Assembly: GCF_017052585.1 (NCBI RefSeq)
Contig: NZ_JAFFHZ010000002.1
Location: 186,001-250,000 of the forward strand
Length of the DNA: 64,000 nucleotides
Direction of reading: 5' to 3'
Source of the DNA: Paenibacillus apiarius
GTDB lineage: Bacteria > Bacillota > Bacilli > Paenibacillales > Paenibacillaceae
The notes beneath the pieces are model-generated. The model saw nothing but the letters and a program-made list of their open reading frames with translations, had not been told where the DNA came from and ran no database searches. How positions within the stretch are numbered: the stretch's first letter is position 1; the number at the start of each line of letters is the position of its first letter. Shown one piece after another: positions 16,522 through 25,243 of this stretch. The position numbers and the translations under genes were made by a program.

Positions 16522-17499
16522 ATGACAAGCAATGCGATATATCCGGAGCGGGATGACTCATTTAGCGTGTCCGGTCTTCCGCAAGGCTCCTGGGAAGACA
16601 ACGGGCAACAATTGAAATTGTTTGTGCCGAAAGAATTCAGCTTTTCTGAAAATATGAAATATCTGTCTAATGCCTCTAACGAATGCTTGTTTCATATCGA
16701 AGACGATAGGATACGCAAAGCTGTTCCGATCGGGAGGGAAACGCCAATCATTGAAATTAGCGCGGAGGATGATAACGCGCTTGCCGTCCGTTTTTTGGGG
16801 CATACAACGCCTGCTTGCCAACGGGTTCGCGCCGCGGTGGCTTGTTATGTAAGCGAATGGTTTGATTTGGAGACCGATTTGCGCCCCTTTTATGATTTAG
16901 CTAGAAATGATTTATTGCTGCACAGAGCGGTCAGAGAATTTTATGGACTGCGCAATATCGGAATTCCCGATTTCTTCGAGGCTTTATGCTGGGGAATCAT
17001 CGGACAGCAAATTAACCTTGCCTTTGCGTATACCTTGAAAAGGCGTCTCGTTGAAAACTTTGGCCGCAGCGTGGAGCTGGATGGAAAGCAATATTGGTTA
17101 TTCCCTGACCCTCATGATATTGCGGCATTATCGGTCAGCGAGTTGTCAGCATTGCAGATGACGACCAAAAAAAGCGAATATCTCATTGGGGTAGCCCGCT
17201 CGATCGCCGAGGGCACATTGTCGAAAGAGCAATTGCTGGCCGCAAAGGACTATAAAAAAGCGGAAAAGATGCTGGTCAATATTCGGGGAATCGGACCGTG
17301 GACGGCCAACTATGTTCTGATGCGCTGTCTGAGAATTCCTTCCGCCTTTCCAATTGACGATGTTGGACTGCATAATGCAATCAAACATGTTATGGGCACC
17401 GAAAAGAAACCGACCAGAGAGGAAATCTTGAAGTTGTCTTCATCGTGGACAAATTGGGAATCCTACGCCACTTTTTATTTGTGGAGATTCCTTTACTAG
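16522..17499 (+). CDS. alkA: DNA-3-methyladenine glycosylase II (AlkA)
   Basis: Protein of 325 residues behind GGGGAGG. The N-terminal half (residues about 10-115) is the poorly conserved beta domain, and the C-terminal half is the HhH-GPD fold: FFEALCWGIIGQQINLAFAY, the hairpin LVNIRGIGPWTANYVLMRCL, and the catalytic Asp in AFPIDDVGLHNAI. It excises alkylated purines to start base-excision repair. The B. subtilis homologue lies divergently next to adaA in the same way. Intact. Confidence 0.93.
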   Translation: MTSNAIYPERDDSFSVSGLPQGSWEDNGQQLKLFVPKEFSFSENMKYLSNASNECLFHIEDDRIRKAVPIGRETPIIEISAEDDNALAVRFLGHTTPACQRVRAAVACYVSEWFDLETDLRPFYDLARNDLLLHRAVREFYGLRNIGIPDFFEALCWGIIGQQINLAFAYTLKRRLVENFGRSVELDGKQYWLFPDPHDIAALSVSELSALQMTTKKSEYLIGVARSIAEGTLSKEQLLAAKDYKKAEKMLVNIRGIGPWTANYVLMRCLRIPSAFPIDDVGLHNAIKHVMGTEKKPTREEILKLSSSWTNWESYATFYLWRFLY

Positions 17500-17576
17500 G
17501 GGATGCGAATTAATGTGGCAAATAATTAGTTCCGTCATACGATATAGCAGGTGATCCGCCCATAAATATCAAGTAG

Positions 17577-18050
17577 GTGTTGTTATTGAGGCAAAATGAG
17601 ATGTGGCAGCCTGTTGTAACCGCATTATACAACAGCCTGTATGCTGAACAGATGGTTTGTTCCATTAGCACGGAGTTGTTTCATATCCCCGAGACGAAAG
17701 ATTTACAAGGAAATGCAGAGATGCATGCAAGCCTTGTCCCGGCATCTTATCACCGGGTAACGGCAAGCGGTTCCGCGCAAAGATTGCTGAATGGTGAAAG
17801 TGCGCCTTCTCTTGTGGAAACATTGGTTGCCTGCATACAAAGTGCCGAACAGTTGGATCGCAGCGTGCATTCCGGTTTACTTATCATGAGGGATGCGGCC
17901 CCTGCCGCTTTCAAACCCGTAATCGAAACCATTATACTTTGGCAGGATTACGCCGAAGCGCATCTGCAAACCGCAAAGCAATCCACGATTCAAATTACGG
18001 GCATGTCCCTGCGGAGGATGGGACACTCGTTACATTATCAAGCTCTGTAA
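17577..18050 (+). CDS. Hypothetical helical protein
   Basis: Protein of 157 residues from a GTG at 17577 (an internal ATG at about 17601 is an alternative start). It is mostly helical, with LYNSLYAEQMVCSISTELFH near the N-terminus and ETIILWQDYAEAHLQTAKQS near the C-terminus. The H-x-x-x and E-rich helices recall ferritin-like or DinB-like bundles, but no metal-ligand pattern is complete. It lies 78 bases after alkA on the same strand, so it might be transcribed with it, and is followed by a hairpin. I do not recognise the family. Confidence 0.6.
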   Translation: MLLLRQNEMWQPVVTALYNSLYAEQMVCSISTELFHIPETKDLQGNAEMHASLVPASYHRVTASGSAQRLLNGESAPSLVETLVACIQSAEQLDRSVHSGLLIMRDAAPAAFKPVIETIILWQDYAEAHLQTAKQSTIQITGMSLRRMGHSLHYQAL

Positions 18051-18068
18051 CAGAAATGCATTGCAAAC

Positions 18069-18102
18069 AACAAGCGCCATCCTCAGGTGGATGACGCTTG
18101 TT
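18069..18102 (+). terminator. Hairpin after the alkA-side gene
   Basis: AACAAGCG-C-CATCC, loop, GGATG-A-CGCTTGTT: a 13 bp stem with one mismatch, 18 bases after the 18050 stop. The T run is weak (TTATACTT), so it may work partly in both directions. The following 18103-18228 holds no gene I can support. Confidence 0.6.
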
Positions 18103-18223
18103 ATACTTAGATAACCGTCTATTTTTGAGTAAATAATGTAACCGCTGCCTCCAATTCTTTTCGTATCCGCTCAGGGGGAGTCAATATCAGGTTTATATTT
18201 TCGTCCAATGATCACAACATACA

Positions 18224-18256
18224 CAAAAAAATCCCGTCTCATTGAGAGACGAGATT
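18224..18256 (-). terminator. Intrinsic terminator of the symporter gene
   Basis: AATCTCGTCTC/GAGACGGGATT stem with one mismatch, followed by seven T on the minus strand. It is 44 bases after the symporter stop at 18300. Confidence 0.85.
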
Positions 18257-18299
18257 AACCCGCACGATTCCGATGGTTCCAACCTTTCCTTTAACTCTC

Positions 18300-19661
18300 T
18301 TATTTATGTGTTTTCATATGCTTCAGATAAAGACGAGTTTCTGCCGCCACCACACCTGACAGGCCTAGCAAAGCAACGAGGTTCGGCAGAGCCATCAAGC
18401 CATTCGCGATGTCCGACAGCAGCCAAATCGCCTCCAGCTTGATGAACGCGCCCAAGCCGATCAGGACGATGAATACGATGCGGTAAGGCAAAATGGATTT
18501 GACTCCAAATAAATACACGATGCAGCGTTCGCCATAATAATTCCAGCCCAATATCGTCGTAAAGGCGAACAAAACAAGACAAATCATTAAAATCATGGAC
18601 CCATAAGGTAGCGCCGCATCAAACGCAGCTTGGGTCATCTGCGCTCCATCAACTGCGCCATTCCATACCCCGGTCACAATCAATGTCAGCCCCGTCAGCG
18701 AACAAATGATAATCGTATCGAAAAATGTTCCCGTCATAGACACAAGTCCCTGCTCCGCAGGCCACTTCACCTTTGCCGCCGCTGCCGCGATCGGGGCGCT
18801 GCCCAAACCGGATTCATTGGAAAATACGCCTCTTGCGATCCCGTTGCGAATCGCCATCATGACAGTTGCGCCGAGGAATCCGCCCCCTGCCGCTGTGGCA
18901 TTGAAGGCGCTATGAAATACGAGCGAGATAGCATAAGGTATCTGTTCGGCATAAACAATAAGCACGATACCGCTCGATATCAAATAGATAATGGCCATCA
19001 AAGGAACGACTTTAGTCGTTACATGAGAGATGCTCTTAATCCCCCCGATTGTCACCAAGGCAACCAAAAGAGTTACCACACCCGCCGTAACCGCCACAGG
19101 GATACCCAAGCTTGATTGTGTGGACGACACGATTGCATTGATTTGCGGGAATGAGCCAATCCCGAACAGTGCGACCAATAACCCGCTTACGGAGAAGAAG
19201 ACGGCAAGCGGTTTATATTTTATACCCAAACCTCTTTCAATATAATACATGGGGCCGCCCGATATTTGCCCATTTTCGTCAATTTTCCGATATTTTACGG
19301 CTAGCAATCCTTCTGCGTACTTGGTCGCCATTCCAAAGAACGCCGCGAGCCACATCCAAAATAACGCGCCCGGTCCGCCGATTTTAATCGCCGTAGCTAC
19401 CCCGACGATGTTGCCCGTTCCGATCGTTGCCGCCAACGCGGTAGCGAGCGAGCCGAAGCTGGTTACGTCGCCCTCGCCTTCATTTTTGGCCTTGAACACG
19501 AGCTTCAAAGCAAGCGGCAGTCGAATCACCTGCAGCAAACCAAGGCGAAATGTAAATAAAATACCCGTTCCTACCAATAAAATAAGCAGCGGCGGCCCCC
19601 ATACAAAACGATTCACGCTTTCTAGCCATTGTTCTAACATGTGCATTGAAATTCCCCTCAT
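18300..19661 (-). CDS. Sodium:alanine/glycine symporter (AgcS family)
   Basis: Protein of 453 residues with about ten hydrophobic segments. Family signatures: GSLATALAATIGTGNIVGVA near residue 70, ISGGPMYYIERGLGIKYKPL near residue 135, GIARGVFSNESGLGSAPIAA near residue 270 and GWNYYGERC near residue 370. AgcS proteins move alanine or glycine with Na+. The tandem glycine riboswitch in the leader argues for glycine as a substrate here, because the same riboswitch precedes many glycine-linked sodium symporters. The start follows AGGGGAA; MHML at 19646 is a possible later start. Confidence 0.92.
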   Translation of the reverse strand: MRGISMHMLEQWLESVNRFVWGPPLLILLVGTGILFTFRLGLLQVIRLPLALKLVFKAKNEGEGDVTSFGSLATALAATIGTGNIVGVATAIKIGGPGALFWMWLAAFFGMATKYAEGLLAVKYRKIDENGQISGGPMYYIERGLGIKYKPLAVFFSVSGLLVALFGIGSFPQINAIVSSTQSSLGIPVAVTAGVVTLLVALVTIGGIKSISHVTTKVVPLMAIIYLISSGIVLIVYAEQIPYAISLVFHSAFNATAAGGGFLGATVMMAIRNGIARGVFSNESGLGSAPIAAAAAKVKWPAEQGLVSMTGTFFDTIIICSLTGLTLIVTGVWNGAVDGAQMTQAAFDAALPYGSMILMICLVLFAFTTILGWNYYGERCIVYLFGVKSILPYRIVFIVLIGLGAFIKLEAIWLLSDIANGLMALPNLVALLGLSGVVAAETRLYLKHMKTHK

Positions 19662-19689
19662 ATCTTTTTATTTATTGCCGAACGACATG

Positions 19690-19718
19690 AAAAAGAGCCA
19701 AATCGGTTGATTTGACTC
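19690..19718 (-). terminator. Riboswitch expression-platform terminator
   Basis: GAGTCAAATC, loop AACC, GATTTGGCTC is a 10 bp stem with one mismatch, followed by TTTTT on the minus strand. It lies between the glycine riboswitch and the symporter start, the place expected for ligand-controlled transcription termination. Confidence 0.85.
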
Positions 19719-19802
19719 CGGGGACAATTTTTGCAGAATAGCAAATACGAGAATAAGTGAAAATAGTCACAGTTCCAACCCGAAACGATGCCTGCACTTC
19801 TG

Positions 19803-19995
19803 CAATCCCTGTCCTTTTACCTGAGAGTTTTAACGTGTGAAATCACCCGTATTGCCCCTTCGGTGCTCCATAACGGAGTCTCTCCAGAGTCCTGTCCATC
19901 TACGGTCCTGCTTGCATTGCATTCGAATTGAACATTCGATAGCTCAAGCGCCTGAGAGCTTCACCCCTTCGGCCAGAATATGCCTGTCTCCCGTA
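19803..19995 (-). ncRNA. Tandem glycine riboswitch (two aptamers)
   Basis: On the minus strand two gcvT-type aptamers follow each other. Aptamer 1 runs GGGAGACAGGC ... GGCCGAAGGGGTGAAGC ... CTCTCAGGCGC ... GGACAGG. Aptamer 2 runs GACTCTGGAGAGACTCCG ... CACCGAAGGGGCAA ... CTCTCAGGTAAAAGGACAG. The paired CTCTCAGG cores, the CCGAAGGGG segments and the GGACAG ending are the diagnostic conserved elements. Glycine binding normally turns expression on for degradation genes, or off for import genes. The terminator at 19690-19718 is the likely output. The linker between aptamers is short, as in cooperative tandem forms. Confidence 0.93.
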
Positions 19996-20158
19996 AACTT
20001 CATCCAGTTATAAAGTTTAGTATTCATTATAGGGAACAGCCCGTTATTTCGCAAGGATAATCTAAATGGGAATATATCCCGATGCTTTGTTCAGCCTTCT
20101 TCATGAACTTTCATGAATATATGCAATGTTATGCGACGGAAATGTTTATTATGCGAAT

Positions 20159-20188
20159 AAAAAATCTCGTCCCATGAGGAGACGAGAT
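20159..20188 (-). terminator. Intrinsic terminator of the aldo/keto reductase gene
   Basis: ATCTCGTCTCC, short loop, GGGACGAGAT stem followed by six T on the minus strand, 57 bases after the stop at 20245. The stem sequence ATCTCGTC is nearly the same as in the terminator at 18224-18256. Confidence 0.85.
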
Positions 20189-20244
20189 GAACAACGGTGC
20201 CAATAGCCGCTTCCAATCCTTTTATCCAATTAGGAAAAAATATT

Positions 20245-21225
20245 TCACTCCGGCAACCGGTAAACAGCAAATGGCTCACCATAACGGAAAGGATAACTGA
20301 TTTGATCCAGCTCCTCCAGTTGGCGCTCATCCAATGGTATCGAGATGCTTTGCAAATTCTCCTCTAATTGCTCCACCTTCGTAGCGCCTACGATAACGGT
20401 CGAGACGCTTGGCCTGTGAATGAGCCATGACAGGGAAAGGGCACTGGGAGTGCAGCCTAACTCTTGTGCCGCAGTGCTAATATTTCTGCTCAGAGCAAGG
20501 CGTTCATGATTAAGAAACCGGTTAAAGTTCGGATCGGTATCCGCCCGCGATCCTTCCGGCACTGCCTCAATGGAGCTGTATTTCCCGCTTAAAATACCGC
20601 CAGCCAACGGAAAATACGGGATGATTCCTATCCCCTGATCCTGACATAGAGGGACGAGCTCTCGCTCAGGGGTCCGATCGGCGAGAGAGTAGCTTGTCTG
20701 AATGGAGACATAACGGTTCAACCCAAGGCGTTCGCTAATCCCCACCGCCTTCATCAGCTCCCAGGCGGCATAATTCGATGCCCCGATGTAGCGCACTTTT
20801 CCCGAACGCACCATATCTTCCAACGTCCTTAATGTTTCGTCCAGCGGTGTATATGGATCGAACGTATGGATTTGATAGAGGTCGATATAATCGGTCTTTA
20901 GCCGCTTCAGACTGTTGTCCAGCTCGTGCTGCAAGTGATACCGCGACGATCCGCGCTCATTGGGACCTTCCCCGCGCACTAATCCTGCCTTTGTCGCCAG
21001 CACAACTTCATGGCGTCGCCCTTCCAAAGCCTGCCCAATAATACGCTCCGATTCGGAGTTTGCGTAAATATTGGCCGTGTCTATGAAATTAATGCCGTGA
21101 TCCAAAGCATGATGTATAATCCGGATCGAGGTCTGTCTGTCGGAACGTTTCCCGAATGCGTTCGTCCCCAATCCCAATGCAGACACTTTCAACCCGCTAT
21201 TGCCCAGACGGCGGAAATTCATCAT
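20245..21225 (-). CDS. Aldo/keto reductase
   Basis: Protein of 326 residues behind GAGGAG. It has MMNFRRLGNSGLKVSALGLG, the catalytic Asp and Tyr in FIDTANIYANSESERIIGQA, the catalytic Lys in ATKAG, and TDYIDLYQIHTFDPYTPLDE with the catalytic His (IH). The NADPH-binding C-terminus includes STVIVGATKVEQLEENLQ. It is a cytoplasmic TIM-barrel oxidoreductase of the YccK/YdhF-like voltage-gated channel beta-subunit-related group; the physiological substrate cannot be inferred. Confidence 0.92.
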   Translation of the reverse strand: MMNFRRLGNSGLKVSALGLGTNAFGKRSDRQTSIRIIHHALDHGINFIDTANIYANSESERIIGQALEGRRHEVVLATKAGLVRGEGPNERGSSRYHLQHELDNSLKRLKTDYIDLYQIHTFDPYTPLDETLRTLEDMVRSGKVRYIGASNYAAWELMKAVGISERLGLNRYVSIQTSYSLADRTPERELVPLCQDQGIGIIPYFPLAGGILSGKYSSIEAVPEGSRADTDPNFNRFLNHERLALSRNISTAAQELGCTPSALSLSWLIHRPSVSTVIVGATKVEQLEENLQSISIPLDERQLEELDQISYPFRYGEPFAVYRLPE

Positions 21226-21264
21226 AACCAGCTCCTCTTTTCAATATTCAAGTGTCCATTACAG

Positions 21265-21834
21265 CTAATCGATGGAGGGGCTCTTCAACTCTTCCTGTTG
21301 CTGGCTGCGCAAGTACTCTTCGTATTCAACCGTGAACTCACGCGCATTCTTGAAGTCGGCGGAGCGGAGAGAGAGGGCTGCTGTGACAGCCTCTTTACCC
21401 GTTTCACGCAAGGCGATGAGTTGAGGCTGGCGCGGAACGCGGAACTGCGTGTGGTCGTGATGCACAATCGTTACAATGGTGCCTAAGGCTTCTCCATCCG
21501 GCGAATGCACGGTGCTCCACATCCAACGTTGCTGGTCGTTCTTCTCCTCGTTGCCCCATTCTCTCGAGATGTCGAAATCGCCCGGGAATCTGGGCTCGGG
21601 GCGCAATCCGGCTTCTTTAAACTGCTTATGAACAGATAGAAACAATAAGTTCAAATACGATCCATACGCCATATCGCCTGCCTCATTATAGGCTTTCAGC
21701 AATTTCCCCCAATTGTTCTGCAGTATGGATTGCCAATTTTCGCTGATATGTCCTTCGATGTAATGCGCAATCGCATCAATGCGGCTCTCGTTGCTCTCCT
21801 GAAGAAACTCCATTGGCGGCTTCGCCTGATTCAT
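21265..21834 (-). CDS. Hypothetical protein, possibly DUF6022 family
   Basis: Protein of 189 residues with no membrane segments. Notable parts are IAHYIEGHISENWQSILQNN, a W-G-N-E-E-K-N-D-Q-Q-R-W-M-W-S-T-V block, and IVHHDHTQFRVPRQPQLIAL. I believe this resembles a small family seen in Paenibacillus beside regulators, but the name DUF6022 is from memory and uncertain. Its ATG overlaps the stop of the MarR gene by four bases (ATGA), so the pair is an operon and the regulator probably controls it. Confidence 0.7.
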   Translation of the reverse strand: MNQAKPPMEFLQESNESRIDAIAHYIEGHISENWQSILQNNWGKLLKAYNEAGDMAYGSYLNLLFLSVHKQFKEAGLRPEPRFPGDFDISREWGNEEKNDQQRWMWSTVHSPDGEALGTIVTIVHHDHTQFRVPRQPQLIALRETGKEAVTAALSLRSADFKNAREFTVEYEEYLRSQQQEELKSPSID

Positions 21835-22319
21835 GTCGTATCCCCTTTCAAATGTTCTTCATCCAACGACGGCAGCATATCTGCTTCGAGGCTTTCGCTT
21901 ACTTTACGCAGCATCGTGATGGCTTTTTGCAGGCCTTCCAACGAATGTCTCCTTCCTATTTTATTGGCCCATTCCGCTTGGTGAAGCTTCACATATCCAA
22001 GCGCTTCGCGCCCCATGGGAGTCAACGCCATGAGCTTGGCACGGCGGTGATTCGGGTTCTCGTGATACGCGATGAATCCGTCCCTTTCCAGAGCGTCGGC
22101 AGTTTGCTGCACGCTCTGACGCGAGAGCCCCATCACCCGGGCGACATGAGCGACGGGAATAGCTCCATGCTCCACCACGCCAAGCACCTGCCAACGGGCG
22201 CTGCTTAGGCCAACGGGCTGAGTGATTCGGTCTCCCGCCTCCAATAATAGACCGTTGAGGCGAAATATCGCGAGGACGAGTTCAGTATAAGCATATCCAT
22301 TATTTGTTAGTTTGTTCAT
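21831..22319 (-). CDS. MarR-family transcriptional regulator
   Basis: Protein of 162 residues. The winged helix is clear: LSSARWQVLGVVEHGAIPVA, HVARVMGLSRQSVQQTADAL (recognition helix) and the wing FIAYHENPNHRRAKLMALTP with the conserved D/N-x-R-R-x-K. MarR proteins repress their own operon and release DNA on binding small phenolics or other ligands. Here the operon is marR plus the 21265-21834 gene. The upstream region holds repeats of ATGACA/TGTCA (22320-22352), a possible operator. Confidence 0.9.
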   Translation of the reverse strand: MNKLTNNGYAYTELVLAIFRLNGLLLEAGDRITQPVGLSSARWQVLGVVEHGAIPVAHVARVMGLSRQSVQQTADALERDGFIAYHENPNHRRAKLMALTPMGREALGYVKLHQAEWANKIGRRHSLEGLQKAITMLRKVSESLEADMLPSLDEEHLKGDTT

Positions 22320-22429
22320 ATGACAACATTATGTCAAAATGACAGGTTCCTGTCAATATAGGGCGATACGAAAGTAATCCGTTTGGGATGACATAAACTT
22401 GAATTTGCTTTTTATTTTGTGTATCTTTT

Positions 22430-22443
22430 ACTTACCGGTAAGT
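22430..22443. promoter_or_regulatory. Predicted TetR operator 1
   Basis: ACTTACCGGTAAGT is a perfect 14-base palindrome just upstream of the TetR gene. A 20-base near copy lies at 23841-23860 in front of the membrane-protein gene. Confidence 0.75.
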
Positions 22444-22481
22444 TTGTTAAGAAGAGAATGGCTTGGGAAGGAGCATTGTCT

Positions 22482-23057
22482 GTGAACCATACAGAAACAT
22501 ATAAACAAATCGTAGAAACGACCTACACCCTTTTTGCCGAGCATGGGATTGATAAGACAAGTATGGCCATGATTGCCAAAGAAGTAGGCATTACCAAGCC
22601 GGCCGTCTATTATTATTTTAGCTCTAAAGAGGAACTGGTTGATTTTTTGTTCGCGGAAATATGCAAAGAAATCGATTTTGCAAAATGCTTTGCGCTTGAA
22701 AAATATACGAAAGATAATTTCCAAACGAAGTTGTTGTCCGATGGCTATAAAATGATTCAGGATCAAGAAAACGACGCTTTCTTCTCGCGGGTCATTAACG
22801 AGTATATTTTGATTTCTACCCGAAATGAAAAGTATCGTCAAACCTTTTATAGCATTACAGAAGGGTTCATGAACGGATTCGTTGACTTATTAACGAAAGG
22901 TGCGGAGCTCGGTCTAGTTGCGGATGAGAAGCTGGCAACCAAGGCGCAGCTGCTCTCGATGGTTATTGATAATATCGGCAATTATATGCTCATGGGATTC
23001 AAGATCAATTACAATGAGATTTGGGCTGAAGCCGTCAACAATGTGCTTAAAAAGTGA
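22482..23057 (+). CDS. TetR/AcrR-family regulator
   Basis: I start it at GTG 22482 (AAGGAG 8 bases upstream), giving 191 residues beginning VNHTETYKQIVETTYTLFAE; the frame is open further upstream, through the operator. The helix-turn-helix is DKTSMAMIAKEVGITKPAVY followed by YYFSSKEELVDF. The C-terminal ligand domain (residues about 60-190) is poorly conserved, as usual. The palindrome at 22430-22443 upstream of it and the matching one upstream of the convergent membrane-protein gene at 23814 suggest that it represses both. Confidence 0.88.
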   Translation: MNHTETYKQIVETTYTLFAEHGIDKTSMAMIAKEVGITKPAVYYYFSSKEELVDFLFAEICKEIDFAKCFALEKYTKDNFQTKLLSDGYKMIQDQENDAFFSRVINEYILISTRNEKYRQTFYSITEGFMNGFVDLLTKGAELGLVADEKLATKAQLLSMVIDNIGNYMLMGFKINYNEIWAEAVNNVLKK

Positions 23058-23085
23058 AAATTAATATCGAGATCCCGATCATCGT

Positions 23086-23814
23086 TTAAAAAGTCATTTG
23101 CAAAGCGCTGGCGGAAAAAAATGCGCACGAATAAAAGAGAGAAGACATGAGCGTCTGATTTTCTAATTTTCCCAGGACCGCCAATAAGCCTATCCCTATA
23201 AATACATGGCTTACATAGTGCGTCAGCGTCAACTGTCCCGTTCTAACCATCGTGACGGTAAACCAGTGAGCGGCGAATTTTTCGGCGAAATAGATACAGA
23301 TTACGATGACCGCTACAGCTGTGCTTGAACTGGACAAAATATAAAATAGATTAGGCGGATACGTTTTGGTTGAGAACAGGAATTGCGCTGCATCAAGTCC
23401 GACGGCCAAGCTGGAACCCTTGATGAGAAAAAAGGCGACAATCTCCAAAACGACAGCTGCTGCTATCGAGTAACCTAACATTTTATTGCGGTAAGCGCGG
23501 TCCATCATGTTCTGTCTCCCCAACCACATGCCTAGCAGAAAGAAGCAGAACCATGGAAAGAGCGGATGATATCCGTTGTACAGCAAATTGCGAAGAAAGC
23601 CCTCGATTGTCCAAAAATCCAAGTAATCCATAAATGGAAGCAACGGATTCCAGCCTTGCCAATAATTAAGCGCGATCTGCAGAAGTTGAGCGAGCCAATC
23701 GGGTCCATTTTCCCCTGCATTCATTACCGTCTTAAAGTTCACAATCATCATGCCAAGCATTGCGAATGCCCTTGCCATGTCAAAGCCAATCATTCTTGAC
23801 GAGGGTGCGTTCAT
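23086..23814 (-). CDS. DUF418/YeiB-type membrane protein, shortened
   Basis: Protein of 242 residues starting MNAPSSRMIGFDMARAFAML, the YeiB-like G-x-D-x-A-R-A-x-A N-terminus. DYLDFWTIEGFLRNLLYNGY and HPLFPWFCFFLLGMWLGRQN are typical of the DUF418 group, and LTLTHYVSHVFIGIG is a conserved late motif. Such proteins usually have 350-400 residues; here the early helices are compressed and the C-terminal tail is missing, so the gene may be degenerate or a short subtype. Its promoter carries the TetR palindrome. These proteins resemble membrane acyltransferases, but their role is not established. Confidence 0.7.
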   Translation of the reverse strand: MNAPSSRMIGFDMARAFAMLGMMIVNFKTVMNAGENGPDWLAQLLQIALNYWQGWNPLLPFMDYLDFWTIEGFLRNLLYNGYHPLFPWFCFFLLGMWLGRQNMMDRAYRNKMLGYSIAAAVVLEIVAFFLIKGSSLAVGLDAAQFLFSTKTYPPNLFYILSSSSTAVAVIVICIYFAEKFAAHWFTVTMVRTGQLTLTHYVSHVFIGIGLLAVLGKLENQTLMSSLFYSCAFFSASALQMTF

Positions 23815-23840
23815 GCGATTTCCCCTTTTGTTAAATTGTA

Positions 23841-23860
23841 TTTACCTACCGGTAAGTAAA
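23841..23860. promoter_or_regulatory. Predicted TetR operator 2
   Basis: TTTACCTACCGGTAAGTAAA is a 20-base palindrome with one mismatched pair, 27 bases upstream of the 23814 start. It shares TACCGGTA and the flanks with the site at 22430. Confidence 0.75.
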
Positions 23861-23930
23861 TACTACACGCAAAGCCCTGCAAAATCAAGTGGCATGCATA
23901 CAATTATTTAACGTTTACCAGCTTATTTTC

Positions 23931-25124
23931 CTATTTGCCTGCTCTAATGGCCAAGAGCGCAAGCAATGCCGCAACAGCACCGGCTGCAATCATCGTCGTA
24001 AATAAGATCTTGTCCGATTCCTTCATCAAGAGCGCGGCAATCATTGGGCCTGCCGCCACACCGACGAACCGCATGCTGCTGTAAAGGGAACTTATTGTCC
24101 CCCGCTGTTCTTTCTCAATGCCATCTGTTATAAAGGAATCCAGGCATGGCAGTGATGCTCCGATGCCTAACCCTGCTGCGCTCAGGCAAGCAATGACCCC
24201 GGCTACGGAATCGAAGAGTAAACACCCTCCCACTGCAGCCGCTGACAATCCGAATCCGCTGCAGACGATCCACTTCATCCGCCGTTTATTGTTCCCGATG
24301 CATTTGCCGGCCACAAAGGAAGCCGCGCTCAAGACCGCCAGTGGAATGGCCAGGATGCATCCTTTCCAAATGCCCTTATAACCATGCGTCTCCTCCAAGG
24401 TTTCGGACAAATAAAAAAGCAGGCCAAATAACATGAACATTCCGATGCCTCCAATCATAAACAGCGCCATGAGCCATCTAAAATGTTCCTTTAGCAACTG
24501 CAGGGTCGAACGGAGAAATGGGCGGATAGGAACAGGTCTTTTCTCCGGCTTCTCCGGCTTTTTGACCAAAAAGAAGACCAGCGTAATGGAGATGAAGCAC
24601 AGAACCGGTATGGCCCAAAATGGAAGATACCAGACAATAGCGACTAAAGCGGAGCCTAACATGGGACTTAGCACTTTGCCGGAAGTATTGGCCGTCTCAA
24701 TCATGCCGAGTCCGCTGCTTACATCTTGCTCATTGTTGAACATATCGCCGACTAAAGGCAGGACGATGGGCATCGCCCCCGCCGCTCCAATTCCCTGCAG
24801 CACACGCCCCGCTAAAATGATGGGATACGAATTATCCATCCATACCGCCGCTGCGCCGCATACTGCGCCTCCCATCGCCGCGATGAGAAGACTGGGAATA
24901 ATGACTGCCTTGCGGCCTAAGCGGTCGGATAAATATCCGGCAATGGGTATGAGTAAAATCGCCATGACTGAGTAACTGGTAATCAGCAAGCTGGTTTGGA
25001 AGGCACTAACGTGTAACTGTCTCCGTATCTCTGGCAGTACGGGAATGAACATGGAGTTGCCCAACGTCATAATGAGAGGGATAGATGAAAGAGCCAATAA
25101 ATCAGCCCGTTTGTCCGTTTGCAA
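23931..25124 (-). CDS. MFS drug/siderophore exporter (YmfD-like)
   Basis: About 397 residues with 12 predicted helices. I start it at TTG 25124, preceded by GGAGG at a 7-base spacing; an in-frame ATG at 25145 has no good site. LALSSIPLIMTLGNSMFIPV and LPEIRRQLHVSAFQTSLLIT at the start, then GYLSDRLGRKAV (the MFS motif A loop) and GRVLQGIGAAGAMPIVLPLV (motif C region) place it with the YmfD/Bcr-type proton-driven exporters. YmfD exports bacillibactin in B. subtilis; the substrate here is unknown. It is separated from the biosynthetic block by a terminator, so it may be independent. Confidence 0.88.
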   Translation of the reverse strand: MQTDKRADLLALSSIPLIMTLGNSMFIPVLPEIRRQLHVSAFQTSLLITSYSVMAILLIPIAGYLSDRLGRKAVIIPSLLIAAMGGAVCGAAAVWMDNSYPIILAGRVLQGIGAAGAMPIVLPLVGDMFNNEQDVSSGLGMIETANTSGKVLSPMLGSALVAIVWYLPFWAIPVLCFISITLVFFLVKKPEKPEKRPVPIRPFLRSTLQLLKEHFRWLMALFMIGGIGMFMLFGLLFYLSETLEETHGYKGIWKGCILAIPLAVLSAASFVAGKCIGNNKRRMKWIVCSGFGLSAAAVGGCLLFDSVAGVIACLSAAGLGIGASLPCLDSFITDGIEKEQRGTISSLYSSMRFVGVAAGPMIAALLMKESDKILFTTMIAAGAVAALLALLAIRAGK

Positions 25125-25243
25125 ATCGATACGCCTCCATACCATTCATGAATTCAAATCACATACTGGAGTTAATCTGCGCGGCTGATATAGAAGTTAT
25201 ACTTATCGATTCCATAAAAGAATCTTATATGTAAGAATAAGAC

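Noticed and set aside
18110-18228. Short minus-strand frame ending TPPERIRKELEAAVTLFTQK
   Set aside because: About 30 codons with no start site and no recognisable family; may be the tail of a lost gene but is not supported.
20091-20330. Small minus-strand protein overlapping the aldo/keto reductase end
   Set aside because: It spans the reductase C-terminus and its terminator hairpin and has no independent signals.
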